A stretch of 64,000 bases of DNA from Chloroflexota bacterium (lineage in GTDB: Bacteria; Chloroflexota; Chloroflexia; Thermomicrobiales; UBA6265). The stretch's first letter is position 1. Every line of letters starts with the position of its first letter. Both the position numbers and the translations under genes were made by a program. The stretch spans positions 18,527 to 82,526 of the forward strand of contig JAEWEG010000005.1 of NCBI GenBank assembly GCA_023389575.1, in the 5' to 3' direction. Shown one piece after another: positions 1-8,383 of the stretch. The notes below the pieces were generated by a model that searched no databases, was not told the DNA's origin, and worked only from the letters and a program-made list of their open reading frames with translations.

Positions 1-857
1 TCCAGTTCCCGCACCAGCACCTCGAACAGGTCGACCGGGGTCGGGCCAGGCATTGGCGCGAACACCACCAGCCGTCCGCCCGGCCGTAGCAGGGAGAGGG
101 CATCGTTGACCGCGTCGCGATCGCTCACCGCCAGGATCACGGCGTCGTAGCCCGCGCCGTCGCTGGCATCGCGCAGGACCCGTCGGATATCGCCGTTACG
201 CAGCGTCTGGACCTGTCTCGCCGGACCGGCGAACGCCAGCCGCTCCACGTGCCGGCCGGCGATCGTTACCGCGCCCGTGCCGGCGCGAGCCGCCAACCGC
301 GCCATCAGGACACCAAAGGGTCCATCGCCAATGATCAGCAGCCGGTTCCCCGGCGAAAGCCGGGCCTGGTGGATGGCTTCGAGGCAGACGCAGACCGGCT
401 CGGCGAGGGCGGCGGTGCTGAACGACACACTGTCCGGTATTCGCCGCACCCGGTCCTCCCGCGCCGGGAAGTATTCGGCGAAGGTGCCCTGCATCGAGAG
501 CCCGAAGTGCAGTATGTTGGGGCACAGGTGGTCCATACCGTCCCGGCAGGTGTCGCAGTTGAGGCAGGGATGCACCGGGTGGGCCGCGACCCGGTCGCCG
601 ATCGCCACGCTGGTGACATCGTCACCCACGGCCACCACGGTTCCGGCCCCCTCATGCCCCAGGATCAGCGGTAACTCCGCTCCGAAGGCATTGTCACGGA
701 TGTCCTGCAGGTCGGAGGTGCAGATGGTCGTCGCCCCGGTCCGGATCAGCATCTCCCGCGGGCCGGGAGCGGGGACGTCGATCTCGACGAGGTCAACCTG
801 GCCGATGTCGGTGAATTGGAGGGCCTTCATCCGGCCCGGAATCCCGGGCTGGCTCAT
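1..857 (-). CDS. Zinc-dependent medium-chain alcohol/polyol dehydrogenase (partial)
   Basis: Medium-chain dehydrogenase of the threonine/sorbitol dehydrogenase type, expected to oxidise a secondary alcohol or polyol with NAD(P). The reading frame is open to the window edge, so the C-terminus is missing. Visible motifs are the catalytic-zinc Cys46 and the GHE motif at residues 67-69, and the structural-zinc cysteines 98, 101, 104 and 112. A Rossmann segment follows (around LLIIGDGPFGVLMARLAA). The ATG at 857 overlaps the stop of the upstream deacetylase gene as ATGA, so the two are translationally coupled. It is the last visible gene of the GH39/PIG-L operon. The substrate cannot be read from sequence. 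Confidence 0.9.
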   Translation of the reverse strand, partial: MSQPGIPGRMKALQFTDIGQVDLVEIDVPAPGPREMLIRTGATTICTSDLQDIRDNAFGAELPLILGHEGAGTVVAVGDDVTSVAIGDRVAAHPVHPCLNCDTCRDGMDHLCPNILHFGLSMQGTFAEYFPAREDRVRRIPDSVSFSTAALAEPVCVCLEAIHQARLSPGNRLLIIGDGPFGVLMARLAARAGTGAVTIAGRHVERLAFAGPARQVQTLRNGDIRRVLRDASDGAGYDAVILAVSDRDAVNDALSLLRPGGRLVVFAPMPGPTPVDLFEVLVREL

Positions 858-1561
858 GGCAGCACGCCGAAGGGCTTGACCGCCCCGCGGGCCGGCATCG
901 CCACGAAGGCTTCGGCCCAGTCCACGCCCACCTGGTCACCGCGATAGCCATCGACCCTGGCCGTGAGGGCGCCGATCCCGGACCCGACCCCCTTCGTCAT
1001 CGCTTCTTCCTGCGAGACGTGGTGGGAGAGCAGGCGGACCTTTTCGTCATGCTGCTCGGTGATGTCGACGTAATGTGTGACCGGGAATACGTACGGCCCG
1101 TGCGGTTCGACCATGAAGATGGCCGGGTGAGACGGCAGGGGAGGGGACTCGGTGCCGAGCATGGGCAGGCAGGAGTGCATGGCGCAATGCCGCACCAGTG
1201 AACTGGTCGTGGTGTGGTCAAGGTTGTAGTCCTGGTCGAAATGCGTGAACACCAGGTCGGCCTGGCAGGCTCGCATCGCTTCGATCAGCGCCATGCGCAC
1301 GGCCGGGGTGTCGTAGAGAAACTCGTCCAGTTCGCCCAGGTTGATGTATGTCGCGCCGAGTTCGGTGGCCAGGTTGCGCATCTCCCGGTCGCGGATTGCC
1401 GCCGCCTCCGCCCGCTCGATGTCCGGCTGCTGCACGAAGCCCTTCGAACCGTCGGTGAGGGTGATGAAGTGCAGGTTATCCCCGCGCTCCCTGCACTTCA
1501 GCATGGTGCCGAGGCAGCGCATCTCGTCGTCCTGGTGGGCCATGATGGAAACCACGTTCAC
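854..1561 (-). CDS. PIG-L family deacetylase (LmbE-like)
   Basis: Zinc-dependent N-acetylglucosaminyl deacetylase-like protein of about 235 residues, the usual family size. The AHxDDE metal motif is at residues 8-13 (AHQDDE), and a second metal motif lies in FDQDYNLDH. The GTG at 1561 was chosen because GGAGG lies about 7 bases upstream and because it gives a GTGA overlap with the glycosidase stop. A longer frame upstream has no such support. The position between a glycosidase and a dehydrogenase suggests deacetylation of a sugar released by the operon; that substrate is inference. Confidence 0.9.
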   Translation of the reverse strand: MNVVSIMAHQDDEMRCLGTMLKCRERGDNLHFITLTDGSKGFVQQPDIERAEAAAIRDREMRNLATELGATYINLGELDEFLYDTPAVRMALIEAMRACQADLVFTHFDQDYNLDHTTTSSLVRHCAMHSCLPMLGTESPPLPSHPAIFMVEPHGPYVFPVTHYVDITEQHDEKVRLLSHHVSQEEAMTKGVGSGIGALTARVDGYRGDQVGVDWAEAFVAMPARGAVKPFGVLP

Positions 1562-2970
1562 GAAACATCCTCCAGTCTCACCAGCGTCACCGAATCCCGC
1601 GGGCACCAGGCCTGGCACCGAAATGTCGCCTGCGCGAAGGTGTCGCGCACCTCAACCGGCTCCAGTTGGCACGGTTCCTCCCGCCAGCGGTGGTTGTCGT
1701 CAATCTGCGTGATCACGATCCGCTTGCGGCCGGGCGTGATGTTGGCGAATTCCAGTTCGACGACCCGGTCCAGCACTGCTTCTTCGTCGTCATGGTGGTT
1801 GACGATCATCACCCCATGGCCACCATCGTCGCGAGCGGCCAGGAATCGCAATCCTGGCGCTTCCGCCTCGACCGCCAGCCGCTCATCGCCCACCATCCCC
1901 AGCATCTGGAACACGAAGTACTGTGGCCGGGGAGCGCCGTTCACCCCGAACATCCCGAACCGGTGAGGCACCTCGTTCCAGTGGCGCACCATGTTGGCCA
2001 CGCCCGCCCCGGTGAAGAACGGCCGAAACGACTCCGGATCGCATGCCTGGTCCCACACGTGGTAGTAAAAGGCCCAATCCACACCGGCATCGAGCATCGC
2101 GAGGGCGATCGCCGCCGTGGTCGATCCGGCCCGGCCCTCGAAGCCCGCCTCTTCAACCGAGAGCGGGTACTGCTCGGCCGCGTCACCCGCCGTGACAGAA
2201 TGCGGGAATCCCCGCGCCCACTCGGTGATGAACAGTTCTGGTCTCTTGCCCGGATAGCCTTCAAGCAACTCCTGGGCCCGGCGAATCCCCATGGCGTGCC
2301 TGTCCGGGTCATCACTGTAGAGGTGCCACGAGATGAAGTCGAGTTGCGTGCCCGCCTGCTTGCAGATCTCGATGAACCCGGGCAGCGGCTCGTTGTCGAT
2401 CCAGCACGCGGCCGGACCACCAACGCGCGCCTCCGGGAAGGCCGCCAGGATCGGCTCGATCGTCATCCGGTAGAACGCGGCGTACTCCCCGGCGCCCGGG
2501 ATCAGGTAGGGCGATCCCCCATCCTCGCCGATGTCTGTCTCGTTGCCGACCTCCCAGTGGGTTACCAGTCGCCGTTCCACCGAGTAGCGCGTCACCAGCG
2601 CGTGGATCAGCCGCTGCCACTCGTCGACATCCGTTGGCTCCCAGATCGCGTGGTCGATCGCGGGATACAGCACCTTCGGCTTGATGGTGATGGCCGCGAC
2701 GATGTTCGCGCCGGTCGCCGCCAGCGCCTCCATGTGCGGATCGAGTCGCGACCAGTCAAACGTGTCGTGGTCGGGATAGACGTCGAAGAACTCCTGGATG
2801 AAGATCCGGATCAACCGGGGCTTGAGTTGGCCGAGGCCGTCCACCACCGCCGGTGGCAGCGGGTCGGGGCTGATACCTCCGTGGCTGAGGGCGTGCCGCC
2901 ACCACTCGAGGGGGCCGAGCGGCGACTCGCACGCGACGCGAACCTGGCTTACCGGGGCACTGTGTTTCAT
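1558..2970 (-). CDS. Glycoside hydrolase, GH39-like (clan GH-A)
   Basis: Retaining glycosidase of 470 residues with a clan GH-A barrel. The acid/base motif is WEVGNE (Glu144), and the probable nucleophile is Glu250 in FITEW. GH39 members include beta-xylosidases and alpha-L-iduronidases; the actual substrate is unknown here. No signal peptide is visible, so the enzyme probably acts on imported oligosaccharide. It is the first gene of a tightly overlapping operon and is divergent from an IclR gene across about 140 bp, which suggests control by that regulator. Confidence 0.85.
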   Translation of the reverse strand: MKHSAPVSQVRVACESPLGPLEWWRHALSHGGISPDPLPPAVVDGLGQLKPRLIRIFIQEFFDVYPDHDTFDWSRLDPHMEALAATGANIVAAITIKPKVLYPAIDHAIWEPTDVDEWQRLIHALVTRYSVERRLVTHWEVGNETDIGEDGGSPYLIPGAGEYAAFYRMTIEPILAAFPEARVGGPAACWIDNEPLPGFIEICKQAGTQLDFISWHLYSDDPDRHAMGIRRAQELLEGYPGKRPELFITEWARGFPHSVTAGDAAEQYPLSVEEAGFEGRAGSTTAAIALAMLDAGVDWAFYYHVWDQACDPESFRPFFTGAGVANMVRHWNEVPHRFGMFGVNGAPRPQYFVFQMLGMVGDERLAVEAEAPGLRFLAARDDGGHGVMIVNHHDDEEAVLDRVVELEFANITPGRKRIVITQIDDNHRWREEPCQLEPVEVRDTFAQATFRCQAWCPRDSVTLVRLEDVS

Positions 2971-3021
2971 GGGCTGACCGTTCCGCGGAAAGTCGAGTAC
3001 AGGTACAATCTGTTCGTCAGG

Positions 3022-3050
3022 GTAAACGCGGTTTGGTGGGCTGTAAACGC
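3022..3050. promoter_or_regulatory. Candidate IclR-type operator and direct repeats in divergent promoter region
   Basis: The octamer GTAAACGC occurs at 3022-3029 and again at 3043-3050, a 21-bp (two helical turn) spacing. The first copy contains AAACGCGGTTT (3024-3034), an inverted repeat whose core nearly matches the palindrome at 15353 (AAACGCGATTT). It lies between the divergent GH39 operon and the IclR gene. A TACAAT hexamer at 3004-3009 could be a -10, but no good -35 pairs with it. Binding by the neighbouring IclR protein is inferred. Confidence 0.4.
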
Positions 3051-3111
3051 TCGGAGGTCATTTCCATGATTTGGAGAGGGCCGGGTGGGCCGCCTGAAGG
3101 TGGGGGAGGCG

Positions 3112-3894
3112 ATGAAGAAGCAATACAGCGTACCCGCCCTCGAAAAGGCGATGGCGATTCTGGAACTCTTGGGCAATAGTCCCGGCACCCACACCGCCAC
3201 CGAGATCCACACGCGCCTCGAACTGCCCAAGGCCACCACGTTCATGATCCTCAACGTGCTCGAGCGGTACCAGATGGTCAAGCGCTCGGCTGGCAATCGC
3301 TACACCATTGGCCTGAAGGCCTACGAACTCGGCACCCGCTACCTCGCCAGCCTCGACATCGTCGAGGTCGTGCGGCCGCACCTGGAAGCCCTCGCCGAGC
3401 GCACCCAACTCACCGCCCACCTGGGCGTGGTGCAGGGCGAGAGCCTGCTCTACGCCGACAAGGTGGAATCCCACGGCATGATCCGGTTCTCCACGTTCGC
3501 GGGCATGCGAGCCGACATCCATACCAGCAGCCTCGGCAAGGCCATCGTCGCCTTCATGCCGGAGCCGGAGGCGCACGCCCTCCTCGCCAGCATCGACCTC
3601 GGCGCCTATACGCCAAACACCATTACCGATCTGGACGCGTTGCTGGCCGAACTTGGTCGAATCCGGAGCCAGGGGTACGCGGTGGAGAACGAGGAGGGGG
3701 AACTGGGCGTACGCTGCGTGGGAGCGCCAATCCGCGACGAGGCTGGTCTGGTGGTGGCCGCCATCAGCGTGACCGGCGTGCTGTCGCAAATCCCCACGGA
3801 GGGCATCGCGGACATCGCCATGGAGGTCATGGCCGCGGCCGATGGCGCCGCCCGCGAATTGGGGTACCGGGTGGAGCATCAGGTCGGAACGTGA
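3112..3894 (+). CDS. IclR family transcriptional regulator
   Basis: Regulator of 260 residues. An N-terminal winged helix (roughly residues 8-70) holds the recognition region around LPKATTFMILNVLERY, and an IclR effector domain follows to the C-terminus. The ATG at 3112 is preceded by GGGGGAGG, which favours it over the in-frame GTG at 3085. It is divergent from the GH39 operon and upstream of a glycosidase-like gene and a sugar importer. IclR proteins usually bind 15-bp palindromes near promoters of catabolic genes, and matching sites occur at 5883, 15353 and 19083. Confidence 0.93.
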   Translation: MKKQYSVPALEKAMAILELLGNSPGTHTATEIHTRLELPKATTFMILNVLERYQMVKRSAGNRYTIGLKAYELGTRYLASLDIVEVVRPHLEALAERTQLTAHLGVVQGESLLYADKVESHGMIRFSTFAGMRADIHTSSLGKAIVAFMPEPEAHALLASIDLGAYTPNTITDLDALLAELGRIRSQGYAVENEEGELGVRCVGAPIRDEAGLVVAAISVTGVLSQIPTEGIADIAMEVMAAADGAARELGYRVEHQVGT

Positions 3895-3927
3895 TCGACG
3901 GGACACGTAACGCGGAGAGTGGATGAG

Positions 3928-5808
3928 ATGGCGAGGATGCGAGATTCGGACACGGTACCTGGCGATACGATCACGGTTGGCGGCCCGGCGGGCACACTGC
4001 GTGTCGATCCGCGGACACTCGCGGGAGCGTTCGACCTTCCGGCGGGGGGCAGGTGGCGGTTCGATCCACTGACGCATTTGCGATTCAGCGACCCCGACGG
4101 AAACCCGGTCTCCTGGCGGGTGGAGACGATCGGGGAGGAGGCGGACACGCCATTCGCCGCCGGGGCACGAATCCGGGCCGGCGCCAACGCCTACCACCTG
4201 GCCATCGGGCTTGATGGGGAGACTCGTGACCTGCTGTTCGAGATCGCGCCGCTGGACGAGCCGGACGAGATTGGCGGTATCGCCTTTCCGGGCCCCGTCG
4301 TGCCCGAGGCGTCGGACATCTCCCTGCTGGCCCTGCCCCTGATCCGGACCAACGGCGTGATGACCGAGCCGCGGCCGGCCGATCACTGGGCAACCACTAT
4401 CGTGATCGGCGCCCACTCCGGCCTGAACATGCCGTTCTGGGGCATGGCCGCCGGGAGCCACGGCCTGGTCGCGATCGTCGAGACGCCGGACGACGCGCAC
4501 CTGGAGATCGTGAAAACCGTTCGCCAACCTGTCCTCGTGGAGCCCGACTGGCGGTCGTCGCTGGGACATCTTCGCTACGCCCGCCGCCTGCGACTGGTGC
4601 CCCTGGCCGATGCCTCCTATGTCAGCATGGCGCTCGCCTATCGCCGCCATGTCCAGCGGATGGGAACGTTCCGTTCGCTCGCCGAGAAGATCGAGGAGCG
4701 GCCAGGTGTCCGGCAGGTCATCGGCGGGCCGTACTTCAGCCTGGGGTACCTGCCGATCTCCGAGCGGAAGTTCCGCCAGATCGTGGCCGGCCTCCGCGAG
4801 ATTGGCTACACCAACGGCCTGATCGGCCCCATCGACCACATCCAGTGGGACAGCGGCGAATGGCTGAACGATTACCAGCCGTTCATTCACGCCCCGCACT
4901 ATGCCGGTATCGCCGCCGAGCAGGGGTTCGCCGCCTTCTGCTGGCTCTACCTGGAAGACATCCTGCGTTGGGATCCGTATTTCGATCCCGACTGGCTCCT
5001 CACCCGGCGGGACGGCAAGCCGGTGGAGGGGTGGTTCAACCGGGATTACGAGTACGCCCAGCTCTGCACCCGCGTACTGCTGGAGCAGCACGGCCAGCTC
5101 AAGGACCGCATCACGTCCTTCGATGCCCTCCATTTCGATACCACCACCGCCAAGGACCTGATCGAGTGCTGGCATCCGGACCACCCAATGACCCGGAGCC
5201 AGGACCGCGAGAGCCGCCGTGCCCGCCTGGCGGAGGTGGCAAGCTGGAGCCCCGTCATCGGCGCCGAGGCCGGGTACGACTGGGCGTTCGACGTGATGGA
5301 CTTCTGCTCCAACAACCCGCGGGCCGATCTCTCCATTCACCTGCCCGGTACGTTCTCGCACATTCCCCTGCTGGGGCTGGTCTATCACGACTCCATCGTC
5401 TCGTACTGCTGGGAATACGACCCGTACAACCCCAGCTACCTCGGCGGCGACTGGTCTCGCCAGAAGCTGCTCTTCGACGCCATGGCCGGCAATCCTCCCA
5501 CGGTCTCGCCGGTGTTTGGCTACTTCCCGGTCATCAGCCGCCCCGCCCCGCCCGTCGCGTCCAAATGGGTGATGTGGGAGGACGAGCAGACCCAGCGCCT
5601 GCTCCGCGATGCGTTGCCAATCGCCCAACTGCATGGGCAAACCGCCCACCAGCCGATGACGAACCACGAACGCCTCTCCCCGGATGGTTCGGTGACCCGC
5701 ACGACCTACGCCGACGGCACCACTGTGCTCGTCAACCAGAGCGACCAACCCTGGACCGAGCATGGAGCACTACTGCCCCCGCTCGACTACCGGATCGCGC
5801 GCGGGTAG
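3928..5808 (+). CDS. Putative glycoside hydrolase-like protein (GH101/DUF5696-like barrel)
   Basis: Protein of 626 residues without a signal peptide. The N-terminal third looks like a beta-sandwich. The middle and C-terminal part resembles a glycosidase barrel, with acidic segments around DALHFDTTTAKDLIECW and GAEAGYDWAFDVMDF and a late CWEYDPYNPSYLGG stretch. This recalls GH101-like or DUF5696 proteins, but I could not assign a family firmly. ATG 3928 is preferred over GTG 3919 because GGAGAG at 3914-3919 is well spaced from it. It sits just after the IclR gene and before the sugar importer, consistent with a role in glycan use. Confidence 0.55.
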   Translation: MARMRDSDTVPGDTITVGGPAGTLRVDPRTLAGAFDLPAGGRWRFDPLTHLRFSDPDGNPVSWRVETIGEEADTPFAAGARIRAGANAYHLAIGLDGETRDLLFEIAPLDEPDEIGGIAFPGPVVPEASDISLLALPLIRTNGVMTEPRPADHWATTIVIGAHSGLNMPFWGMAAGSHGLVAIVETPDDAHLEIVKTVRQPVLVEPDWRSSLGHLRYARRLRLVPLADASYVSMALAYRRHVQRMGTFRSLAEKIEERPGVRQVIGGPYFSLGYLPISERKFRQIVAGLREIGYTNGLIGPIDHIQWDSGEWLNDYQPFIHAPHYAGIAAEQGFAAFCWLYLEDILRWDPYFDPDWLLTRRDGKPVEGWFNRDYEYAQLCTRVLLEQHGQLKDRITSFDALHFDTTTAKDLIECWHPDHPMTRSQDRESRRARLAEVASWSPVIGAEAGYDWAFDVMDFCSNNPRADLSIHLPGTFSHIPLLGLVYHDSIVSYCWEYDPYNPSYLGGDWSRQKLLFDAMAGNPPTVSPVFGYFPVISRPAPPVASKWVMWEDEQTQRLLRDALPIAQLHGQTAHQPMTNHERLSPDGSVTRTTYADGTTVLVNQSDQPWTEHGALLPPLDYRIARG

Positions 5809-5854
5809 GAGCGGCGGTTTCCGAATAGGCGGGAAATCGCGCGCCCAGGGGCGC

Positions 5855-5883
5855 TTGACACCCTTTTGGTGCGCCAATAACAT
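5855..5883 (+). promoter_or_regulatory. Sigma70-type promoter of the sugar ABC operon
   Basis: A perfect TTGACA -35 (5855-5860) is separated by 17 bp from a TAACAT -10 (5878-5883). It is oriented toward the binding-protein gene about 200 bp downstream. The long leader between this promoter and the gene holds no recognised riboswitch. Confidence 0.7.
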
Positions 5884-5897
5884 GAAACCACGATTCA
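5883..5897 (+). promoter_or_regulatory. Putative IclR-type operator (TGAAA-N5-ATTCA)
   Basis: A 15-bp near-palindrome, TGAAACCACGATTCA, whose first base is the last base of the -10 hexamer. The same sequence type and the same register occur at 15353-15367 (minus-strand promoter) and 19083-19097. The downstream bases (CACGTTTCTGG) also resemble those at the 19083 site. A position over the start site suggests repression. Confidence 0.6.
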
Positions 5898-6089
5898 CGT
5901 TTCTGGCATTGCTCCCGCCGGGAGTCTCGCGATACCCGGCGGGTCGATGTCCCTGATGCAGGGTAGCTTCAAGGAGCAGCCATCTGACGTGAAGAGCCGC
6001 TCGTGAAGCCGCCCCCGAATGCCTGGGAAAGGAGTCGACTCCCACGTTCGCCGGTTGTCGTTCGTTCGTCTTCACCAAGGAAGCGCACC

Positions 6090-7388
6090 ATGTCCAGCAG
6101 CACCTCTTCCCGGATCAATCGCCGTCAAATCGCCAAGGCCGCCGCCGCGGCTCCCCTGGTCACCGCCGGGATGCTCGCCGCCGGCTCGGGATCGGCGATG
6201 GCCCAGGACAAGAAGGAAGTGCGGATCATCAGCTACACCGTCAACGAGAGCTGGGACGCCAAGATCCAGGAAATGCTCGATTCCTTCAACGCCGAGAGCC
6301 AGCTCGCCAACGCCACCATCGAGTTCCGCCCGGCCGAACAGTACTGGGAAAAGCTGCAAACCGAGTTCGCCGGAGGCAATACGCCCGACATCACGCTGGT
6401 GAACAGCGAATGGACCGGGGCTGGCGCGGCGCGTGGCATGTTCGTGGATCTCAACCCGCTCTACGAGCGCGACGGCGTCGACCTCAGCGATCTCTGGTAC
6501 GACATGGAGCCGGAGTGGGGCTGGGAGGGCGGCATGTACGGCGCCCTGCTGTACGCCGGTGGCCAGGCCTTCTACGTCAACAAGGGCCTGCTCGAAGCCG
6601 CTGGCGAGTCGATGCCGTCCGCGGACTGGACCTGGGACGACCTGCTCGCCTCCGCCCAGAAGCTCACCGACGCGGACAATGGCCAGTTCGGCCTCTTCGT
6701 CGCCCCGTTGGGCCCTCCGCACTGGAGCTGCTCCTTCATCCATGGAGCAGGTGGCACCGTGCTGAACGATGCCCGCGACGAGTGCACGCTCAACAGCGAG
6801 GAGGCCCGGGCGGGTCTCCAGTGGCTGGTCGACGCCATCGTCGAGCACAAGGTCATGCCGACCCCCGGCGCGTTCGAGGGGCAGGACAACCCCTTCCTCT
6901 CGGGCAAGATCGCCTACTTCATCGGCGGCACCTGGGAAGAAGCGGCGATCCGCACCACCGACATCGACTGGGACTTCGTGCCGATGCCGAAGCACCCCAC
7001 CACCGGCGTCACCTCGGTGCAGCTTGGCTCCAACGCCTGGTCCATGCTCAGCACCACCAGCGACCAGGACGCGTCCTGGGAGGTCATGCAGTTCCTTGGC
7101 GGCCCGGTCGCCGCGCAGGCGCTGCTCACACTGGGCGTGCCCGGCTACAACTCCGTGATCGAGAGCCAGGAGTACCTCGATCTCCACGCGCCGCAGGACA
7201 TCTCCATCGTCATCAACGACTTCCAGAATTTTGGCCACGACTACTACACCACCCCGGATTCGGCCGAGTGGATCAACGCCGTCAACAACGAATTCGGCCC
7301 GATGTGGATTGGCGAAGACACGGTGGAGAACTCCACCCAGCGGGCGACCGACGCGGTGAACGACATCTTCGCCTTCCGCGACTTCTAG
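6090..7388 (+). CDS. Sugar ABC transporter substrate-binding protein
   Basis: Extracellular solute-binding protein family 1 (MalE/UgpB type), 432 residues. The N-terminus is a Tat signal with a twin arginine in INRRQIAKA, then a hydrophobic stretch and a probable cleavage after AMA. The fold is supported by family-typical segments such as QTEFAGGNTPDITLV and GKIAYFIGGTWE. The ATG at 6090 follows AAGGAAG. It heads an operon with two permease genes 27 and 41 bp apart. No ATPase gene is present, so a shared MsmX/MsiK-type ATPase probably drives transport. Confidence 0.93.
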   Translation: MSSSTSSRINRRQIAKAAAAAPLVTAGMLAAGSGSAMAQDKKEVRIISYTVNESWDAKIQEMLDSFNAESQLANATIEFRPAEQYWEKLQTEFAGGNTPDITLVNSEWTGAGAARGMFVDLNPLYERDGVDLSDLWYDMEPEWGWEGGMYGALLYAGGQAFYVNKGLLEAAGESMPSADWTWDDLLASAQKLTDADNGQFGLFVAPLGPPHWSCSFIHGAGGTVLNDARDECTLNSEEARAGLQWLVDAIVEHKVMPTPGAFEGQDNPFLSGKIAYFIGGTWEEAAIRTTDIDWDFVPMPKHPTTGVTSVQLGSNAWSMLSTTSDQDASWEVMQFLGGPVAAQALLTLGVPGYNSVIESQEYLDLHAPQDISIVINDFQNFGHDYYTTPDSAEWINAVNNEFGPMWIGEDTVENSTQRATDAVNDIFAFRDF

Positions 7389-7415
7389 TTCCACGTCCGG
7401 GGGAAGGACACATTC

Positions 7416-8342
7416 ATGATCGCGATCCAGGAACCACCCAAACGCGGCGTGATGAACTACCGGCGGTGGGAGGCGGTGGCTGGCTATCTCTTCATCCTGC
7501 CGTGGATCGTCGGGTTCCTGGTGTTTACCCTGGGTCCGATCATCGCCTCGCTCTATTACAGCTTCACCAACTACCAGTTGGTGAAGCCCCCGGTCTGGAC
7601 CGGCCTGGCCAACTACGAACGGCTTATCAACGACAAGCTGTTCTGGCAGTCGATGGAAGTCACCGCCACCTACGTCGCGGTGAGCGTACCGCTCGGGCTG
7701 GTGCTGGCCTTCGGCGTGGCGTTGCTGATGAACCAGAAGGTCAAGGGCATCGGGTTCTGGCGCACGGTGTTCTACCTGCCCAACCTGGTGCCCCTGGTCG
7801 CCGCCACCATGCTCTGGCTCTGGATCTTCAATCCGGAGTTCGGCCTGCTGAACGGCGCCCTCGAACGGTTCGGAATCGACGGTCCGCTCTGGCTCCAGAG
7901 CCAGAAGTGGGCTCTCCCCTCGCTGATCTTCATGAACCTGTGGACCGTTGGCGGTTCCACCCTCATCTACCTGGCCGGATTGCAGGGCATCCCCTCGGAT
8001 CTCTACGAGGCGGTCGAGGTGGATGGCGGCGGCGCCTGGTCCAAGCTCTGGGCCGTCACCATCCCGCAGATGACCCCGGTCATCTTCTACAACCTGATCC
8101 TCGGCCTCATCGCCGGGTTCCAGGTCTTCGCCCAGCCGCTGATCATGACCGGCGGCGGGCCGCGCTACTCAACCCTGTTCGTGGTGCTCTATCTCTACCA
8201 GAACGCCTTCTCCAACTTCCGCATGGGCTATGCCTCCGCCATCGCCTGGGCCCTGTTCCTGGTGATCCTGGTGTTCACCGTGCTGCTGTTCTGGCTGTCG
8301 AATCGCTGGGTCTACTACGAAGCCGATGCTCGCCAGCGCTAA
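7416..8342 (+). CDS. Sugar ABC transporter permease (MalF/UgpA type)
   Basis: Inner-membrane permease of 308 residues with six predicted membrane segments. The ATPase-contacting EAA loop is visible as EAVEVDGGGAWSKLWAVTIP (EAAxxDGA-like). It forms the translocation channel with the following permease. The ATG at 7416 follows GGGGGAAGG. The location directly after the binding protein and before the MalG-like gene is standard for CUT1 importers. Confidence 0.94.
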   Translation: MIAIQEPPKRGVMNYRRWEAVAGYLFILPWIVGFLVFTLGPIIASLYYSFTNYQLVKPPVWTGLANYERLINDKLFWQSMEVTATYVAVSVPLGLVLAFGVALLMNQKVKGIGFWRTVFYLPNLVPLVAATMLWLWIFNPEFGLLNGALERFGIDGPLWLQSQKWALPSLIFMNLWTVGGSTLIYLAGLQGIPSDLYEAVEVDGGGAWSKLWAVTIPQMTPVIFYNLILGLIAGFQVFAQPLIMTGGGPRYSTLFVVLYLYQNAFSNFRMGYASAIAWALFLVILVFTVLLFWLSNRWVYYEADARQR

Positions 8343-8383
8343 GTACATCGCTATCTGGTGGTTGAAACATCGTGGAGCATCGC

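Noticed and set aside
1666..3069. Plus-strand frame opposite the GH39-like gene
   Set aside because: Antisense of a clear glycosidase, Arg/Val-rich with no motif.
3058..5763. Long open frame on the minus strand opposite the glycosidase-like and IclR genes
   Set aside because: Typical shadow frame in G+C-rich DNA. The encoded sequence is low in complexity and shows no domain, while the plus-strand genes have motifs and ribosome-binding sites.
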